From: Notospermus geniculatus
Taxonomy: Eukaryota; Nemertea; Pilidiophora; Heteronemertea; Lineidae
DNA length: 64,000 nt
Direction of reading: 5' to 3'
Assembly: GCA_002633025.1 (NCBI GenBank)
Contig: NMRB01000061.1
Coordinates: 198,362-262,361 of the forward strand
The notes beneath the pieces are model-generated. The model was not told the origin of the DNA. It searched no databases and worked only from the letters and a program-made list of their open reading frames with translations. Position numbers and translations under genes: made by a program. Each line of letters starts with the position of its first letter. The first letter of the stretch is position 1. Below are positions 1-11,071 of this stretch, in pieces.

Positions 1-220
1 ATCTAAAAGCCCGGATGACACACGTGTCTGAATTAGCCCTGGCGAGCTCGGCGGGTCTAATAAACACGGGATTTTCATACACGGGTCTACTTGACCCGGC
101 AAAAAATAGGTGTAGACCTACGCGCAAGAAACCTGGGGTTTTGGTGGGTTTGGGATGGGTGGAAGTACAGCTATTGGCCTACTTTCAACCTTTGTCTCAT
201 GCTAAATTTTTACCGTATAG

Positions 221-381
221 GTAATGCTATCGTCATCTACGTCATCCTCCGAAGCCGACGGATGCGGTCCATCACCAACTTCTTCCTCGCAAATCTTGCA
301 TTTGCCGACTTTTGTGTCGGCGTTTTCTGCGTCTTACCCACGTTGAAGACCTATCTCGATACTATTTGGACACTCGGAAGG
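221..381 (+). CDS. GPCR exon: end of TM1, intracellular loop 1, TM2, extracellular loop 1
   Basis: The acceptor TATAG precedes 221 and the donor G|GTAAGT starts at 382. The exon enters with the last two bases of a Gly codon (phase 1) and leaves in phase 0. It encodes GNAIVIYVILRSRRM, then SITNFFLANLAFADFCVG, then the extracellular WTLGR. Joining the final R to the V of the next exon gives WTLGRVMCK, the usual W-x-x-G...C pattern before TM3, which confirms the join. Confidence 0.88.
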
Positions 382-3300
382 GTAAGTAGAACGATTACAG
401 TTCATTCATGTTTTCTCACAGTCACGTCCATCAGCTACTAACAGCACTTCCTCACCTGAACCGCTTTTCGGTCCGTGCCAATCAACGTCGTGAGAAATTG
501 GTCTCATCACGTACCGCCGTAAAGGAATTCTTTTGGTACCACTGATCAATGACGGAGGTTTTTTCAAACAATCAACAGTGAAAGCAAATATCGCACGTTT
601 CCAACCAATTCAACCGCTCAATCCGTCAGATTGATTCACCAAATCATGGCTTCATTACGCCTAACCTCCTCACAGCTAGTGACAGTTTCGTAAAAAAAAT
701 GTACATGACTGTACACATGTACCGAAAAGTTCAAGAAACCGGCCACGTGGCTATTCAGTGGAAGCATTCCATAGCCGTATTTACACTACAGAATTTTCAC
801 CGAGCACGGTTCGGTGCAATTTTGCCAGATGTAAACAGGTCGACTTTCAAAGCCGTTGTAACGTCGATCAGTGTTCCCCGTATTTCTGTGTTTTCTTATT
901 GTTTCCCTCCTGACGGATTAAGCGGCAACTAACCCAACAATAACCATTCTAGGCTGCGTCTATTGTTGGAGAACACTGATCTACAGAAATACTCACCCAT
1001 GTTACACCTGTTCGGTCCTGGTGGAGCACGGCACGCTTCAACCGGACTAGTGTAAAATGGGCTCACGAAAGCATTCCAGTGAGGGCCTATTTTATAGGGT
1101 TTAGGTACTTTTCAGCCGTTTTGAACTTATTTTCAAATTTCGACAGAATGTAGAAGAGAAAATGTTAAACCGCAGAGATGGTACAGGTGAGGGGAATTGC
1201 GTTCACACTGGGGCTTTATTCCGAATTGAATTTGAATTAAACTGTTAATACGAAACGCGTCACACTGGACACGGTTCTAACTGGGTTGACAGCGGATTAA
1301 CGAACCCGTTTTTTCAAGGGGGTTGAATCCGAATCACCCAAACCGAATCAGTTATCCTGGGCCAGAACGTGCGTGTGACAAGCTCTANAATCCTTATCTG
1401 CTTTTCAGTTTTTTCCAAGCTGGATGTTCCGAATGATTTTCCAGGAATTTGACAAAGTGCGATATTCATGTAAAAATCCCAAAATTTGGGGGATACTGCA
1501 TGAAATTTGCATCACTGGCATACTCCATATATCTCCTGACAACATTTTCCAGTGATTTTGGCCAGCCAAGCACATCCATTCTTAAAACAAATGTGGATTC
1601 TTCATAAATCACAAGGTGTACCCAAACTTTCAGCTGGCACTGTACATGTACATGTAACTAACCCGAATTCCGTAACTCGGGGTAGGGAATTCGGTATGAA
1701 TTCAGTGTTAACGTAGCATTTTTTCGGCTCGTCTTTCCTTGCACTAATGGCCAAGTTCATGCCGAAAATTGCCCCTCTACTTTGTAATGAACCAATAGCC
1801 GTAAATGCCAGCGTTGTCATCGTAGTGTCCTCTCAACTGAGACAAGGATGCGTGATGTTGCCAAGATATTGAATTCCGGTCCAGTCGCCTTCGCCTCAGC
1901 TAAGTGCTATTCCCTGATGTTTAGCTAGCCATGAATACAAAAACCGTCACGTAACTGAAGACGCTCCAAAAAACGCAAAAGAACTCATCGCATGTTGATC
2001 CATTCACAGTTTTTTCAATGTTAATGGGGAGTTAAAGGGAATAAGAACGTTCGCTGCACGCGATTTCAGTCGTTCATTGTTCAACAATGTACATGTACAT
2101 TGTATTATTATTTTGATTTTGCACCCATCAGAACCTCGTTTATGCGAATACTATCTAGTAGGGGAGCCAAAGGCCAGAATTGTGCAAAATAAGGGTTGGA
2201 GGTTGCACAAAAAGATATACAATTGCTCTTAGCATTTTTTTGGTAGGTACTGTATATCTGTTCTACAGTGTATATAAGAATTGGGAGTTCTGCTCAGTCA
2301 TCTCTCTTGCGAACTCCTGTTACGGCGTTTTGAAGTGTTGGTACTGACTTCATCATTGGACAAGTCAGTACCAAAAAACTTCAAAACGCCATAACAGGAG
2401 TTCACAAGAGAGATGACGTAGCAGTCCTCCTGATTCTTTATGTAGAACAGATATACCTACCAAAAGATGTAAATAGCAATTGTATAGCTTTTTGTGCAAC
2501 CTTTATTCACTATTTCCTGGCTTGGCTCCCCTACTGCACCACACCGGACATTTTTGAAAATCACTTCTCATGCGTGTGACAAAACCGGTGTAACGTTTTT
2601 GAGCGTTCCCCATCTGCGAGTGTTCACCTGCTATTGTCTGACGGAATAAGCCGCGACTCGACAATGGAGGACACACAGAGAAACGTGTCGATCTATCTGC
2701 CAGTGTTTCCAGAACAATAGGGGAAACACTGACACACGGAAACACCGAAAAACTTTACACCTGCTGTCAAGATGTGAAAATCTCTTGATTCTGTCTTGAT
2801 GTGCTGAAAACTTAAGCCATTGTTTTTCTCCTTGAATGTTGAAGATAAAGTTGTCGTTTGTGACACTCAATCTGCAGTCAATTTGAAATCTCGTTTTCTT
2901 TGAATTGCTGCACATGGCTCATCGTTCTTCTGAATCTTCTCACGTGTCAGAAACGGAGCAGTTTCTGGCTTTGCTGTATTCGCTATATCGCCAATGGATG
3001 ATAAAGGCTGCCCTCACGCTATCGGTATTACCAATATTGTCAAAGGAATCTATATCACGCATCACACAATTCCCATTGGTTTTCCTTACAAATGAACATA
3101 TTCATATTTATCAATGTGTTCATTTGCTCTCCATAACAGTGGTCCCACTGCCTTTTGGTACAAAGAGTATTCTATCATTAGCCTGGGTTTGCAGCCATCG
3201 ATAATCAAATCGTCACTTGTTCTGTTGGAGGTCATACAGGAGCTGGCATGAAAGGAACTTCTCCCGCTGTCTCATTCTCCACGCGGAGCACTCGCCATCA

Positions 3301-6233
3301 GAAGCTACGGCAAAAGGCCTGGGACAAGAGTTTTCGCAAAGCCCCCGAAACGCCAACGCGAACGTCTACCCTTTTGTTCGGTGCTCTCTTCGTGGCATCG
3401 AAAAATGGGTTTGGCGTTGGCGTTGGCGTTACGGGGGCTTTGCGAAAACTCCCTATTATTCACGGAGCTCTCGAAACTTTACGGGAGTGCGTAAATTATT
3501 GTCCATTTGTGGACAACCTATTGTTCACTATCAGCCTGACAAAAGATTTGCGTACCCTTAAACGAGTCTCCCCCCGCCCCCTCCACCCTCCACCCACTTC
3601 TAAATTTTCAACGAGGATCTTGCCAGTGACAATCCGCCATCACAAATTGGTCATTTATTTATCGCGTCATTATCACCTAAATTTCCACCTAGCATCACAT
3701 TCAAATCCCATTACTAACTCTAAATTCATAACATTTCCCTGGGTATTCATTTATACCCATAACACCATTTCTGACTGATGGTTTCTGGTTGCTAACCAGA
3801 TTAATCATCGACTGGGAAAAAGTGACTTAATTAGACAACATTGTCATCACTCTCAATTTGTATATTTCGACACGACTTGAATAAGTCCAAACGATCTGGC
3901 TTCCCAAGTCTAGCCGTGTAACCAAGCCAAGCGAGTGACCAATAGCACCGCCTACGAACATATTTTTACAACATACATGTATTCCCCCGAAACCCGTAAA
4001 TCCGCATCAAGTGACATCACACTTTTGGAATTGAGTTTTGACACCTCGGTGCCTCGTAGGCGTTGCTTGTCCTGTTTAATTTGACTCACTCGTTCCCCTC
4101 TGACAAAACATTTGACAGCACTTGGTCCACCTAACCAAATTTACAAAGAATACCTTGGGTGGCGCAGAGGGGGATCAGAACACGGACATGACTGATCCAT
4201 CAATCGAATATTCCGGAAACATAACCGCCAGTGAGATCGTGTTCTCAAAAGACTCACAGCCGGGTATTTCGTGATCGTCTGGAGGTCTCATATTTAAGCC
4301 CGATTATACTTCACCGTACGGCAAAGCATTGTTGACTCGCCGACTGTCATTGGTCGCGCAGTGGCGGAGTCGGATGATGAAGTATCGACGGGCTTTCGGG
4401 AGCTTTGTCTGTCTCTCCACCTCTTCTGATGAACATCCTGAAAGATCAACTGTTGCAGAATATAATGCAAGGCTTCTCCGTATGTAACTCACCACCTTTG
4501 AATGACGGCTCAGACGAATATTCTGATGCCTGCGTCTTTGCTGTGTCTAAATAGGCGATAACTAACCAGCCTCTTTGAAGATCTCCTTTACAGCACGAAA
4601 AACTCGGCGAAACGCAATTAATATGGGCACCTGCATCGTAACAGATCGTGGGGATACGTTTTCTGAGCGTAGACGACTTCTTTGCAGCGCTAACGACATT
4701 ATGTTTTCATGACCAAAAACCCAAACCAATATGGGCTGAAAGTGGGGTGGTGTTTTTTCTTCGATTGGCATACGTCTTCAAGATAGATGTTTTTCAGTCT
4801 TTGTACTCTACGCGAACAAGTCTGTGTCCACATTTGATGTAGTCCAAGGTGTAATAAGTCAATTCTACAAGTTCCTTTTTATAGCTGTGACTTTCAGAAT
4901 GCCGTACGTGCTCCTAACCTCCCTTTCCCATCTTAACCATCAGGGTCTACGCAAGTGTTTCATCTTGCACTTGTCATTGTAGGGAGCAGAAGGGGCCGTA
5001 TGGCCTCAGTTTCACAGGATGCTATGCTTTCCCCTTTCCGCAAGCCATTTTTTTTGGTCTCCATGTCCATCGTCTATTTCAGAACCTCGACGTTTTTCTT
5101 TCCAGGTCATGTGTAAACTAAACTACTTCATCCAGCAGATGGCATTCGTTGCATCGGTCACCATCCTCACCGTCATCGCCATTGAGCGTTACGTGGTCAT
5201 CGTCCACCCCATGAAGAACAAACAACTCACCACTAGGCGGCGCCTTATTGTCTTCATCGCCCTCATATGGGTCGTCTCTATTCTCTACAACGTGATCCAA
5301 CTCGTCGTCTTTGATACAGAGGACACGGAGTTCGACGGTGTCACTTTCCAGTTTTGCATCATAACTGTCAAATTTGACAGAAGGACATATTACACTTTTA
5401 ATTTCTTCCTTTGGTATCTTCTACCAATTATCCTCATGACTGCCATGTACACCAAAATTGGAATTGTTCTTTGGAAGAGCACGATGTTGACGTCATCAGC
5501 GGCAAAATGTCCCGACAAGGGTTCGACGAGGGATTCTCCATGGATCGCACGTTCTCGGTTAGCCTCGCGGCAAAGTTCCGACCCACAATTTCAATCGAAC
5601 TACGAGTTAGCGCCCGATGGGACTGTAGCTGCTACGGCTTCTAACGGACGTCCAAGGTCGTATTTACCAGATGAACCATTAGACCCCGGTGGGCAAGTTA
5701 CGCCTGGCGACACCCAGTCAAATGTTCAGAGGATGGCAAGTGCCGAGTCTGGGAACTCGGCTGAAGATGAATTCATCGAAGACTCGTCTCCCTGCGAACC
5801 TACTTGCCTTGGGGGAAGGTTTGCAGGATGTCACAACCAGAGAAGAATGATCCGAGCAGTAACTCGGAGAACGGACTCTGGTGCCGCGGATAACGTTCTG
5901 AAATCGAGGCGGAAAGTTGTGAGACTTCTTGTCTTGATCGTCATATCGTTCGCGGCGTGCTCGCTGCCGTATCAAGTCCATGTGCTAATCGTGGCTTGGG
6001 GCCGAAACGTGCCTTCACTGTTACCACCAATCACAATACTATTCATGTTCTTCAACAGTGGACTAAACCCAATTTTATACGCGTTCTTCTCCGAAAACTT
6101 CCGCCGGGCAACGAAGGACGTTCTTTTGTGTCGCACACGGTCATCGCTTCGAAGAGGCGCCGCGTCCATGGCCACACGAACTTCGTTTGCATCGAGTACA
6201 ACCGGACCAGTCCGGCTTACGCAACGCGTTTGA
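221..6233 (+). CDS. Class A (rhodopsin-family) GPCR, neuropeptide-receptor-like, 3' two exons, 5' truncated
   Basis: Plasma-membrane G-protein-coupled receptor. Two exons join in frame: 221-381 (end of TM1, TM2) and 5106-6233 (TM3 to C-terminus), separated by a 4724-bp intron. Visible hallmarks in order: GN of TM1, the NLAFAD motif of TM2, the TM3 Cys in VMCKLNYF, ERY in place of DRY, a cytoplasmic loop 3 of about 150 residues, TM6 with CSLP where CWxP is usual, and NPILY (NPxxY) in TM7. The short Ser/Thr/Arg-rich tail ends at the TGA at 6231-6233. The exon carrying the N-terminus and start of TM1 lies before the window. The pattern around TM2-TM3 recalls peptide receptors of the trissin/TRH/orexin sort, but that is only a resemblance; ligand and subtype are not established. 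Class A membership is very secure. Confidence 0.9.
2157..2535. repeat. Foldback (MITE-like) element, about 380 bp, in the GPCR intron
   Basis: Near-palindromic: it starts agtaggggagccaa and ends ttggctcccctact, and the arms pair along most of their length to a loop near 2350 (tggtactgacttc against gaca-agtcagtacca). No open frame and no clear target-site duplication. Long inverted arms without coding capacity indicate a non-autonomous foldback transposon. Confidence 0.75.
3329..3450. repeat. Foldback element, about 120 bp
   Basis: The left arm begins agttttcgcaaagccccc and the right arm ends gggggctttgcgaaaact. Inside each arm is a short CGTTGG or CCAACG reiteration. It lies in the GPCR intron and overlaps a spurious open frame. 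Confidence 0.65.
5106..6233 (+). CDS. GPCR terminal exon: TM3 to C-terminus
   Basis: 375 codons plus TGA. The acceptor TTCTTTCCAG ends at 5105. TM3 has the disulphide Cys (VMC) and ERY; TM4 is around LIVFIALIWVVSILY; TM5 is around YTFNFFLWYLLPIILM; loop 3 is long and rich in Ser, Asp, Glu and Pro; TM6 is VVRLLVLIVISFAACSLPY; TM7 is ILFMFFNSGLNPILYAFF. The open frame extends upstream to 5019, but the stretch 5019-5105 is intron. The tail after TM7 is about 45 residues, rich in Arg, Ser and Thr, as in phosphorylated receptor tails. Confidence 0.92.
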   Translation, partial: VMCKLNYFIQQMAFVASVTILTVIAIERYVVIVHPMKNKQLTTRRRLIVFIALIWVVSILYNVIQLVVFDTEDTEFDGVTFQFCIITVKFDRRTYYTFNFFLWYLLPIILMTAMYTKIGIVLWKSTMLTSSAAKCPDKGSTRDSPWIARSRLASRQSSDPQFQSNYELAPDGTVAATASNGRPRSYLPDEPLDPGGQVTPGDTQSNVQRMASAESGNSAEDEFIEDSSPCEPTCLGGRFAGCHNQRRMIRAVTRRTDSGAADNVLKSRRKVVRLLVLIVISFAACSLPYQVHVLIVAWGRNVPSLLPPITILFMFFNSGLNPILYAFFSENFRRATKDVLLCRTRSSLRRGAASMATRTSFASSTTGPVRLTQRV

Positions 6234-6393
6234 GCTGTTGCACACAAGAAGACAAAAATATATCAATAAGATATTTTCTCGAGGTTCATCGGGGCAAGGA
6301 TAATTGAATGTTTATTTCAGATTCTTCAGATCTACATGTACATTTGGGATTCAGCTCAGTCTTTTCTGGTCTCTCCAACTGAAAAGTGCCTGA

Positions 6394-6449
6394 GGAAAAC
6401 CCCGGTTGGGGTCGAAAGTTTGCAAAATTCTGGAAGTTGACTTCTTGAT
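6394..6449. repeat. Partial copy of the GACCCCAACCGGGGTC dispersed repeat
   Basis: Contains ccccggttggggtcgaaag, then an aattctgga-like stretch and gttgacttcttg. It matches one arm of the palindromic element at 57926-58070 and the half element at 21945-22026. Confidence 0.6.
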
Positions 6450-7586
6450 ACATGTATTTGTCTTTTTATTTCAGCAAAAAAAACATTTTAAATCTTTTTG
6501 GAACGGCAGATTTGAGAATTACAACACTTAACTGTGCCTCGGACAAACAAGTAACTGACTGAAGCTATACATTAATTTTACAAGCAAACATTTTAAACAG
6601 CGATGGCAGAACCACTTGTTGGGAAGTTCCCTGCGATCACACTTCATGTTTGTATCGCTTCCATTGGGAAATATACTGTGAGTAGGTATTGAAGCCAAGG
6701 AGACCTTAATCAGTTTCATGTATCTGTTCCATTTGTCGCATGTTTTTGTGGAATTTTTAAATCTTATGATGACCATTTTGCAATGACCAGGCTCTCTCTC
6801 GGGCTGCAGTCCCGGCCTCGGGCAAATCAGCAGGCCCCTTAATTGGGAAGGGAACCTTTGTATGTAGAAGAAAGATGACTAATTGTCGTGTTTCAAGGAA
6901 TGGATATAAGGCAGACTGTTGTCGGAAATGGAAGTAGTTCGATAACTCATCCCTCCCTGCTAAGCTTCCGCTTGGTGTGCTGTCAACCTCGAAAGCTAAT
7001 GAAGCATTTTTTAGACCCATTCATCTGAATGATCAATCACCATCACTAAATTTCCGCCGTCCTATTGGTCGGCATGATGTAATTACAGTCCTTGAATTCT
7101 TCAATACAATGTTCTTCCTTCTCTTTTTGCATTACAAATAAATTCATTGCAATCAAACTGTCGAAACGGAACAAACGACATTCAAGGAGACTTCTGAGAC
7201 TATCCATTTCGGTTCGTAAAGAACGTCCCTGAGACGCGTCTTCAAACCTAATGGGTTCTTTTGTGGCATTGACTGTACGCATCGGATCACAAGATGCAAG
7301 CGCCCGGGGGTAGCTGAGGGCAGAGAAGAAGTTGCTGGGAGTGCTACGAATCCATCATGAGACGTGGCAGCATATCATGTGTGGTGACCAATTAGACAAC
7401 AAAAAACACTTCGGAGACATTTGCAAATCGTCCTGCATCCGGAATGTACTGTTCTCCTATTTATTAGTGCCCGTGCATTTCAGCTTGCCAAGTTTGAAAT
7501 ACCCCTCTTCAGTCGGACTGCCTGCAAAAGAAATCCGTTAGGCCAAATCTAGTTCCTTTCTTATCACCCATCCTTCTCTGAAGGAG

Positions 7587-7698
7587 GCCCATGTTCATAA
7601 AACCTTGCTAGGCTTAGTTGCTTGCTAAAGTGCCCAGTTTGTACAGGCCGATGTACACAACTAGCTACCAACTAAGCTAGCAAGGTATTTTATGGGCC
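7587..7698. repeat. Foldback element, GGCCCAT..CATAAAACCTTGCTAGGC family, copy 1
   Basis: Starts ggcccatgttcataaaacc and ends with the inverted match ggtattttatgggcc; the centre carries ttgtacaggccgatgtacacaa. Two further copies lie at 39579-39696 and 58250-58370. Confidence 0.75.
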
Positions 7699-8024
7699 AT
7701 GGTAGACGACTTTCCTGTCTTTGCGAATGTCGGTGTCGGGGCTTGCTGCAAATTGTGGGTTGCTCGCCAGTTAGGTCAGCATCGTCTAAATAATTGACAC
7801 CATGATGGGTTGGCAGAAACAAGTACATGTATAGGTAAGGTGTCTGATAAACACATTCACATGAATCGGCAGAACTTTTGGATTTTCAGGTCAGCAATCA
7901 TCACTTCCCAATCCGTCTAACTCACGACGACGGCCAACGGATGACAACAGACCTACCAGCATCAGCTACCCCACAAACTTTCCCAAATTTCCCCAAAAGT
8001 CTGTGAGCAAGTACCTTCACCTAC

Positions 8025-8435
8025 CTGTGTCACCGGCGCAGAATACAGTAACCGGCAAATCCTGCTTGTGGCCGAGGACGCCGTCATCCTGCCTCCAAAC
8101 ACCGTCGTTGACATCGCAGTTGCACACCTTCTGTGGGTCGACACAGTCGCCTCGAACGCCGCAGGCACACTTGCTCACATTGGGGTCTGCTCCATCCCAG
8201 TAGAAACGGTCCCTACCATCCCTGTTCCTCCAATAGGTGAACTTCACGGTCTTCGTGAATTTGGACGTTATGGCGGCTTCCTTACAACGCCATTGGATGT
8301 CCTGCGTGCAGCTGACGGATACGTCCACGAGCGCTTTGACTTGGGATACGGTGGCGTTCTCGTACTTCACTATTGCTGTGTACTCACAGACGCCCTCTTT
8401 GCCGTGGACGTATGTGTCCTCAGTGAACTGGTGGC
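8025..8435 (-). CDS. Gene B fibrinogen-like exon 2 (long, unsplit)
   Basis: 411 nt, phase 1 to 1, acceptor AATCAAG (weak polypyrimidine tract), donor CACAG|GTAGGT. It encodes GHQFTEDTYV, SCTQDIQWRCKEA, FTYWRNRDGRDRFYWDG, SKCACGVRGDCVDPQ, VCNCDVND, LGHKQDLPVTVFCAGDTG. In gene A the same region is split into two exons by a phase-2 intron after YWSNR; here it is one exon. Confidence 0.83.
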
Positions 8436-11071
8436 CTTGATTTAAAAAGCGCATTTACGGTACTAATGGGGTGTCGGGAAAGGGAAGGATATCCAAAGAT
8501 ATACGCACGGCCCAAAATATAGTGCAGCTCAGAACCAATCGTAATGGCTGTTACTTTTGCAGGTATATGTACCAATCAGAATGGGTGTTCGCGTTGTTAA
8601 TTTTGCAAGAACCAATCAGAATGGGTGTTTCTTTTGCAAGGCCCAATCAGAGTGGCTGTTGACGGTAACTACATTTTCCGCTTGTTGTCAATAAGCAGTT
8701 TGGGTTCTGAAGGAGCAATGTCTGAAAATGACTTACTTATTTCTGTGAATCCCACACCTTCCTCTTCTTCCATATTGCACCACACGTAAAATGGTTCTAC
8801 TCCTTGATCTTTGCCATCAGGATCAACCTCGACCCAAGCGGTGTCTACGAAACCTCGTCCCTTCATCTCACTACAGGTACGGACGACTGCAATATACAAA
8901 TGTACCAAAACGAACTGTGGTTGTGGCATCACAATTAATATGTCACAATTAATACATGTATGGCAGGAAATGTTTTGTATTTTCTAGCATATGCAAAGAT
9001 ATTGTACAAATATTGCGTTTGGCAAGTACATGTACGCCTACATCTACGGTACTTATCGTTTACTGAAATGGTCGTAGTAAATCGATGTGTTAGGAATGGT
9101 TGTTGGTGAGCTGGCTTTCTGGCATTCTGACCACTAAAATCATTACACGTTTAGCATTGTTCAGTTTTGTTACCATTTTTTTGCCCTTTTCCTCTCACAT
9201 AATCTATTGACTGTTGATGCATATTCAAATCATTTGGGGTCAAAGTGTGTCCCGAATAAAGAAACTTGAATTATTTCATCGGCTTGGAGTTTTTATACCA
9301 TTTTTTGAGAAATTTTCGAGGTTATTTTTGAGGTCGCCTTCTGATTGGTCATATTGAATCACGTGATCTCTGCGGCGGCACACTATGCTTCAGTAAAAAA
9401 TGACCGCCATACCTTTCATCACTGAGAAGTTCGCCGCGCTATGATACTAACCCTTCATCAGGTGGTACCATTGATATTACAACGCCATTGGATGTCCTGC
9501 GTGCAGCTGACGGATACGTCCACGAGCGCTTTGACTTGGGATACGGTGGCGTTCTCGTACTCCACTATTGCTGTGTACTCACAGACGCCCTCTTTGCCGT
9601 GGACGTATGTGTCCTCAGTGAACTGGTGGCCTTGATTTAAAAAGTACATGTACATTTACGGTACTAATGCTGGGTGTCGGGAAAGGAAAGGATATCCGAA
9701 GATATCTCAACCCACGACCCAAAATATACATGTAGTGCAGCTCAGAACCAATCGTAATGGCTGTTACTTTTGCAAGAACCAATCAGAATGGGTGTTTCTT
9801 TTGCAAGGCCCAATCAGAGTGGCTGTTGGCGGTAACTAAATTTTCCGCTTGTTGTCAATAGGCCTAAGCAGTTTGGGATCTGAAGGAGCAATGTCTGAAA
9901 ATGACTTACTTATTTCTGTGAATCCCACACCCGCCCCTTCTTCCATATTGCACCACACGTAAAATGGTTCTACTCCTTGATCTTTGCCATCAGGATCAAC
10001 CTCGACCCAAGCGGTGTCTACGAAACCTCGTTCCTTCATCTCACTACAGGTACGGACGTCTGCAATATACCAAAACAAACTGTGGTTGTGGCATCAGAAT
10101 TAATATGGCAGGAAATGTTTTGTGTTTTCTAGCATATGCAAAGATGTTGTACAAATACCGGTATATGGCGTTTGGCAAGTACATGTAGGCGTACATGTAC
10201 ATGTACATGTACATGTACATGTACTTATCGTTTACTGAAATGGTGGTAGTAAATCGATGTGTAGGAGTGGTTGTTGGTGAGCTGGCTTTCTGGCATTCTG
10301 ACCACTAAAATCATTACACGTTTAGCATTGTTCAGTTTTGTTACCATTTTTTTGCCCTTTTCCTCTCACATAATCTATTGACTGTTGATGCATATTCAAA
10401 TCATTTTGGGTCAAAGTGTGTCCCGAATAAAGAAACTTGAATTATTTCATCGGCTTGGAGTTTTTGTACCATTTTTTGAGAAATTTTCGAGGTTATTTTT
10501 GAGGACGCCTTCTGATTGCTCATATTGAATCACGTGATCTCTGCGGCGGCACACTATGCTTCAGTAAAAAATGGCCGCCATACCTTTCATCACTGAGAAG
10601 TCCGCCGCACTATGATACTAACCCTTCATCAGGTGGTACCATACTTAACCCATTCTTTAATATGTGCAACAACAATTTCCTAGACTCGGGACCAGTCTTT
10701 GTGTCGCTTCGGCCGCCGACTACACTCCACTTGTGGAGCGTAGCGCGGTGGCCGGACCGACTTGGTCCCGAGTCTACAAGTTCCATGCTTAATTGATAAC
10801 TTAGATCATTCAAATACTTTGATTCGAACAGTCTTGTAGAGCAGTCCTGATCGGTGTGGGCAGAGACCAGTCTATCTGTATGTTGCATGTGTTGATCAAA
10901 TACCTACACTCATCACAAGGGTACGAATTACAGTCCTTAAATTCTTTGGCCTCTCCGACGCATGGTCCCGTGTTATCGCCGTGGGTGGTGAGGTCGCATT
11001 CCCTAACTCTCTCCCGCCTGCCGCCCATGCAGGTAGCGGAGCACCTCGACCATGAGCCCCATTCTTTCCAT
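8025..11071 (-). CDS. Gene B: TSP1 plus Caspr-type fibrinogen-like protein, 3' part, with internal exon duplication
   Basis: Secreted or cell-surface protein, by family. From 5' to 3' on the minus strand: a TSP1 exon (gap to 10908), a two-exon fibrinogen-like unit in duplicate (10059-9910 with a truncated partner at 9630-9477), then the intact pair 8886-8737 and 8435-8025. All borders are phase 1. The TSP1 donor leaves one T, completing a Phe (intact copy) or Tyr (duplicate) codon. The C-terminal module has the pattern of the contactin-associated-protein fibrinogen-like region: Cys-Ser-Glu-Met, IDPDG-like VDPDGKD, FYVWCNME, KCACG, VCNCDVN, GDTG. It is paralogous to the C-terminus of gene A. 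The 5' exons are in or beyond the 133-bp gap, and the last exon is not identified. Confidence 0.78.
8282..9471. repeat. Tandem duplication, copy 1 (1190 bp)
   Basis: Common start ttacaacgccattggatgtc and common end cttcatcaggtggtaccat with copy 2. It carries the first half of the gene B 411-nt exon, the whole 150-nt exon and flanking intron. Only 5 bp separate the copies. Differences are scattered substitutions and small indels in TACATGTA runs. Confidence 0.88.
8737..8886 (-). CDS. Gene B fibrinogen-like exon 1
   Basis: 150 nt, phase 1 to 1, acceptor TATTGCAG, donor GTAAGT. Encodes VRTCSEMKGRGFVDT, VDPDGKD and PFYVWCNMEEEEGVGFTEI. The C-x-E-x-K-x-x-G...DPDG...VWC-x-M pattern matches the start of fibrinogen-like modules in contactin-associated proteins. 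The gene A counterpart is 29791-29937. Confidence 0.82.
9477..9630 (-). pseudogene. Truncated duplicate of gene B fibrinogen-like exon 2
   Basis: Starts like the intact exon at 8435 (GHQFTEDTYVHGKEG) and follows it to DIQWRC. The duplication boundary then replaces the rest, and the frame reads six foreign residues to a stop. The second half, with KCACG and CNCD, is missing and no donor is seen at the break, so this copy cannot build the domain. Confidence 0.75.
9910..10059 (-). CDS. Gene B fibrinogen-like exon 1, duplicate copy
   Basis: 150 nt, phase 1 to 1, acceptor TATTGCAG and donor GTAAGT. It encodes RTCSEMKERGFVDTAWVE, VDPDGKDQGV and FYVWCNMEEGAG, and is nearly identical to the exon at 8737-8886. 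The copy is intact, but its downstream partner exon is broken, so it is either skipped or part of a dead duplicate. Confidence 0.6.
10191..10224. repeat. (ACATGT)n microsatellite
   Basis: Uninterrupted hexamer acatgt run after a short interrupted unit. The same self-complementary hexamer occurs in short runs all over the window (for example 2088-2101, 13084-13103 and 61428-61443). Confidence 0.9.
10681..10776. repeat. 96-bp hairpin element
   Basis: Starts tagactcgggacca and ends tggtcccgagtcta, with a GC-rich interior that also partly pairs (ggccgcc against gcggtggcc, ctccacttgtggag). It lies between the gene B TSP1 exon and the duplicated block. Confidence 0.7.
10908..11071 (-). CDS. Gene B TSP1 exon (5' edge in gap)
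   Basis: Reads WKEWGSWSRCSATCMGG, then a Cys-containing mid-part, then KEFKDCNSYPCDE. WxxWxxC (C-mannosylation type) and CSATC (O-fucose type) are present and all six TSP1 cysteines can be placed. The donor GTAGGT follows 10908 on the minus strand in phase 1. Its upstream border is lost in the N run. Confidence 0.88.

Larger units (their letters stand above)
382..5105 (+). other. GPCR intron, repeat-rich, no further exon seen
   Basis: GT at 382 and AG at 5104-5105. It holds two foldback elements (2157-2535 and 3329-3450), several TACATGTA runs and one single-N ambiguity at 1387. Open frames in it, including one of 176 codons across 3248-3778, show no protein-like composition and overlap a foldback element. 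I see no coding exon inside it. Confidence 0.7.
6234..8024. other. Convergent interval between GPCR and gene B; no certain gene
   Basis: This should hold the 3' UTR of the GPCR (plus) and the last exon and 3' UTR of gene B (minus). By homology with gene A, gene B still needs a terminal exon after 8025, but I could not find one with the expected G-P-L-x-C pattern. Minus-strand AATAAA (plus TTTATT) occurs at 7460-7465. Also present are a partial copy (6394-6449) of a dispersed repeat and a 112-bp foldback at 7587-7698. Confidence 0.5.
9477..10642. repeat. Tandem duplication, copy 2 (1166 bp)
   Basis: Second copy of the segment above, in direct orientation. Its left edge falls inside a coding exon, so it carries only part of that exon. 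It also has a longer (TACATG)n run near 10191-10224. Confidence 0.88.

Noticed and set aside
3248-3778. 176-codon plus-strand open frame in the GPCR intron
   Set aside because: It runs through a foldback element and low-complexity C-rich sequence; composition is not protein-like.
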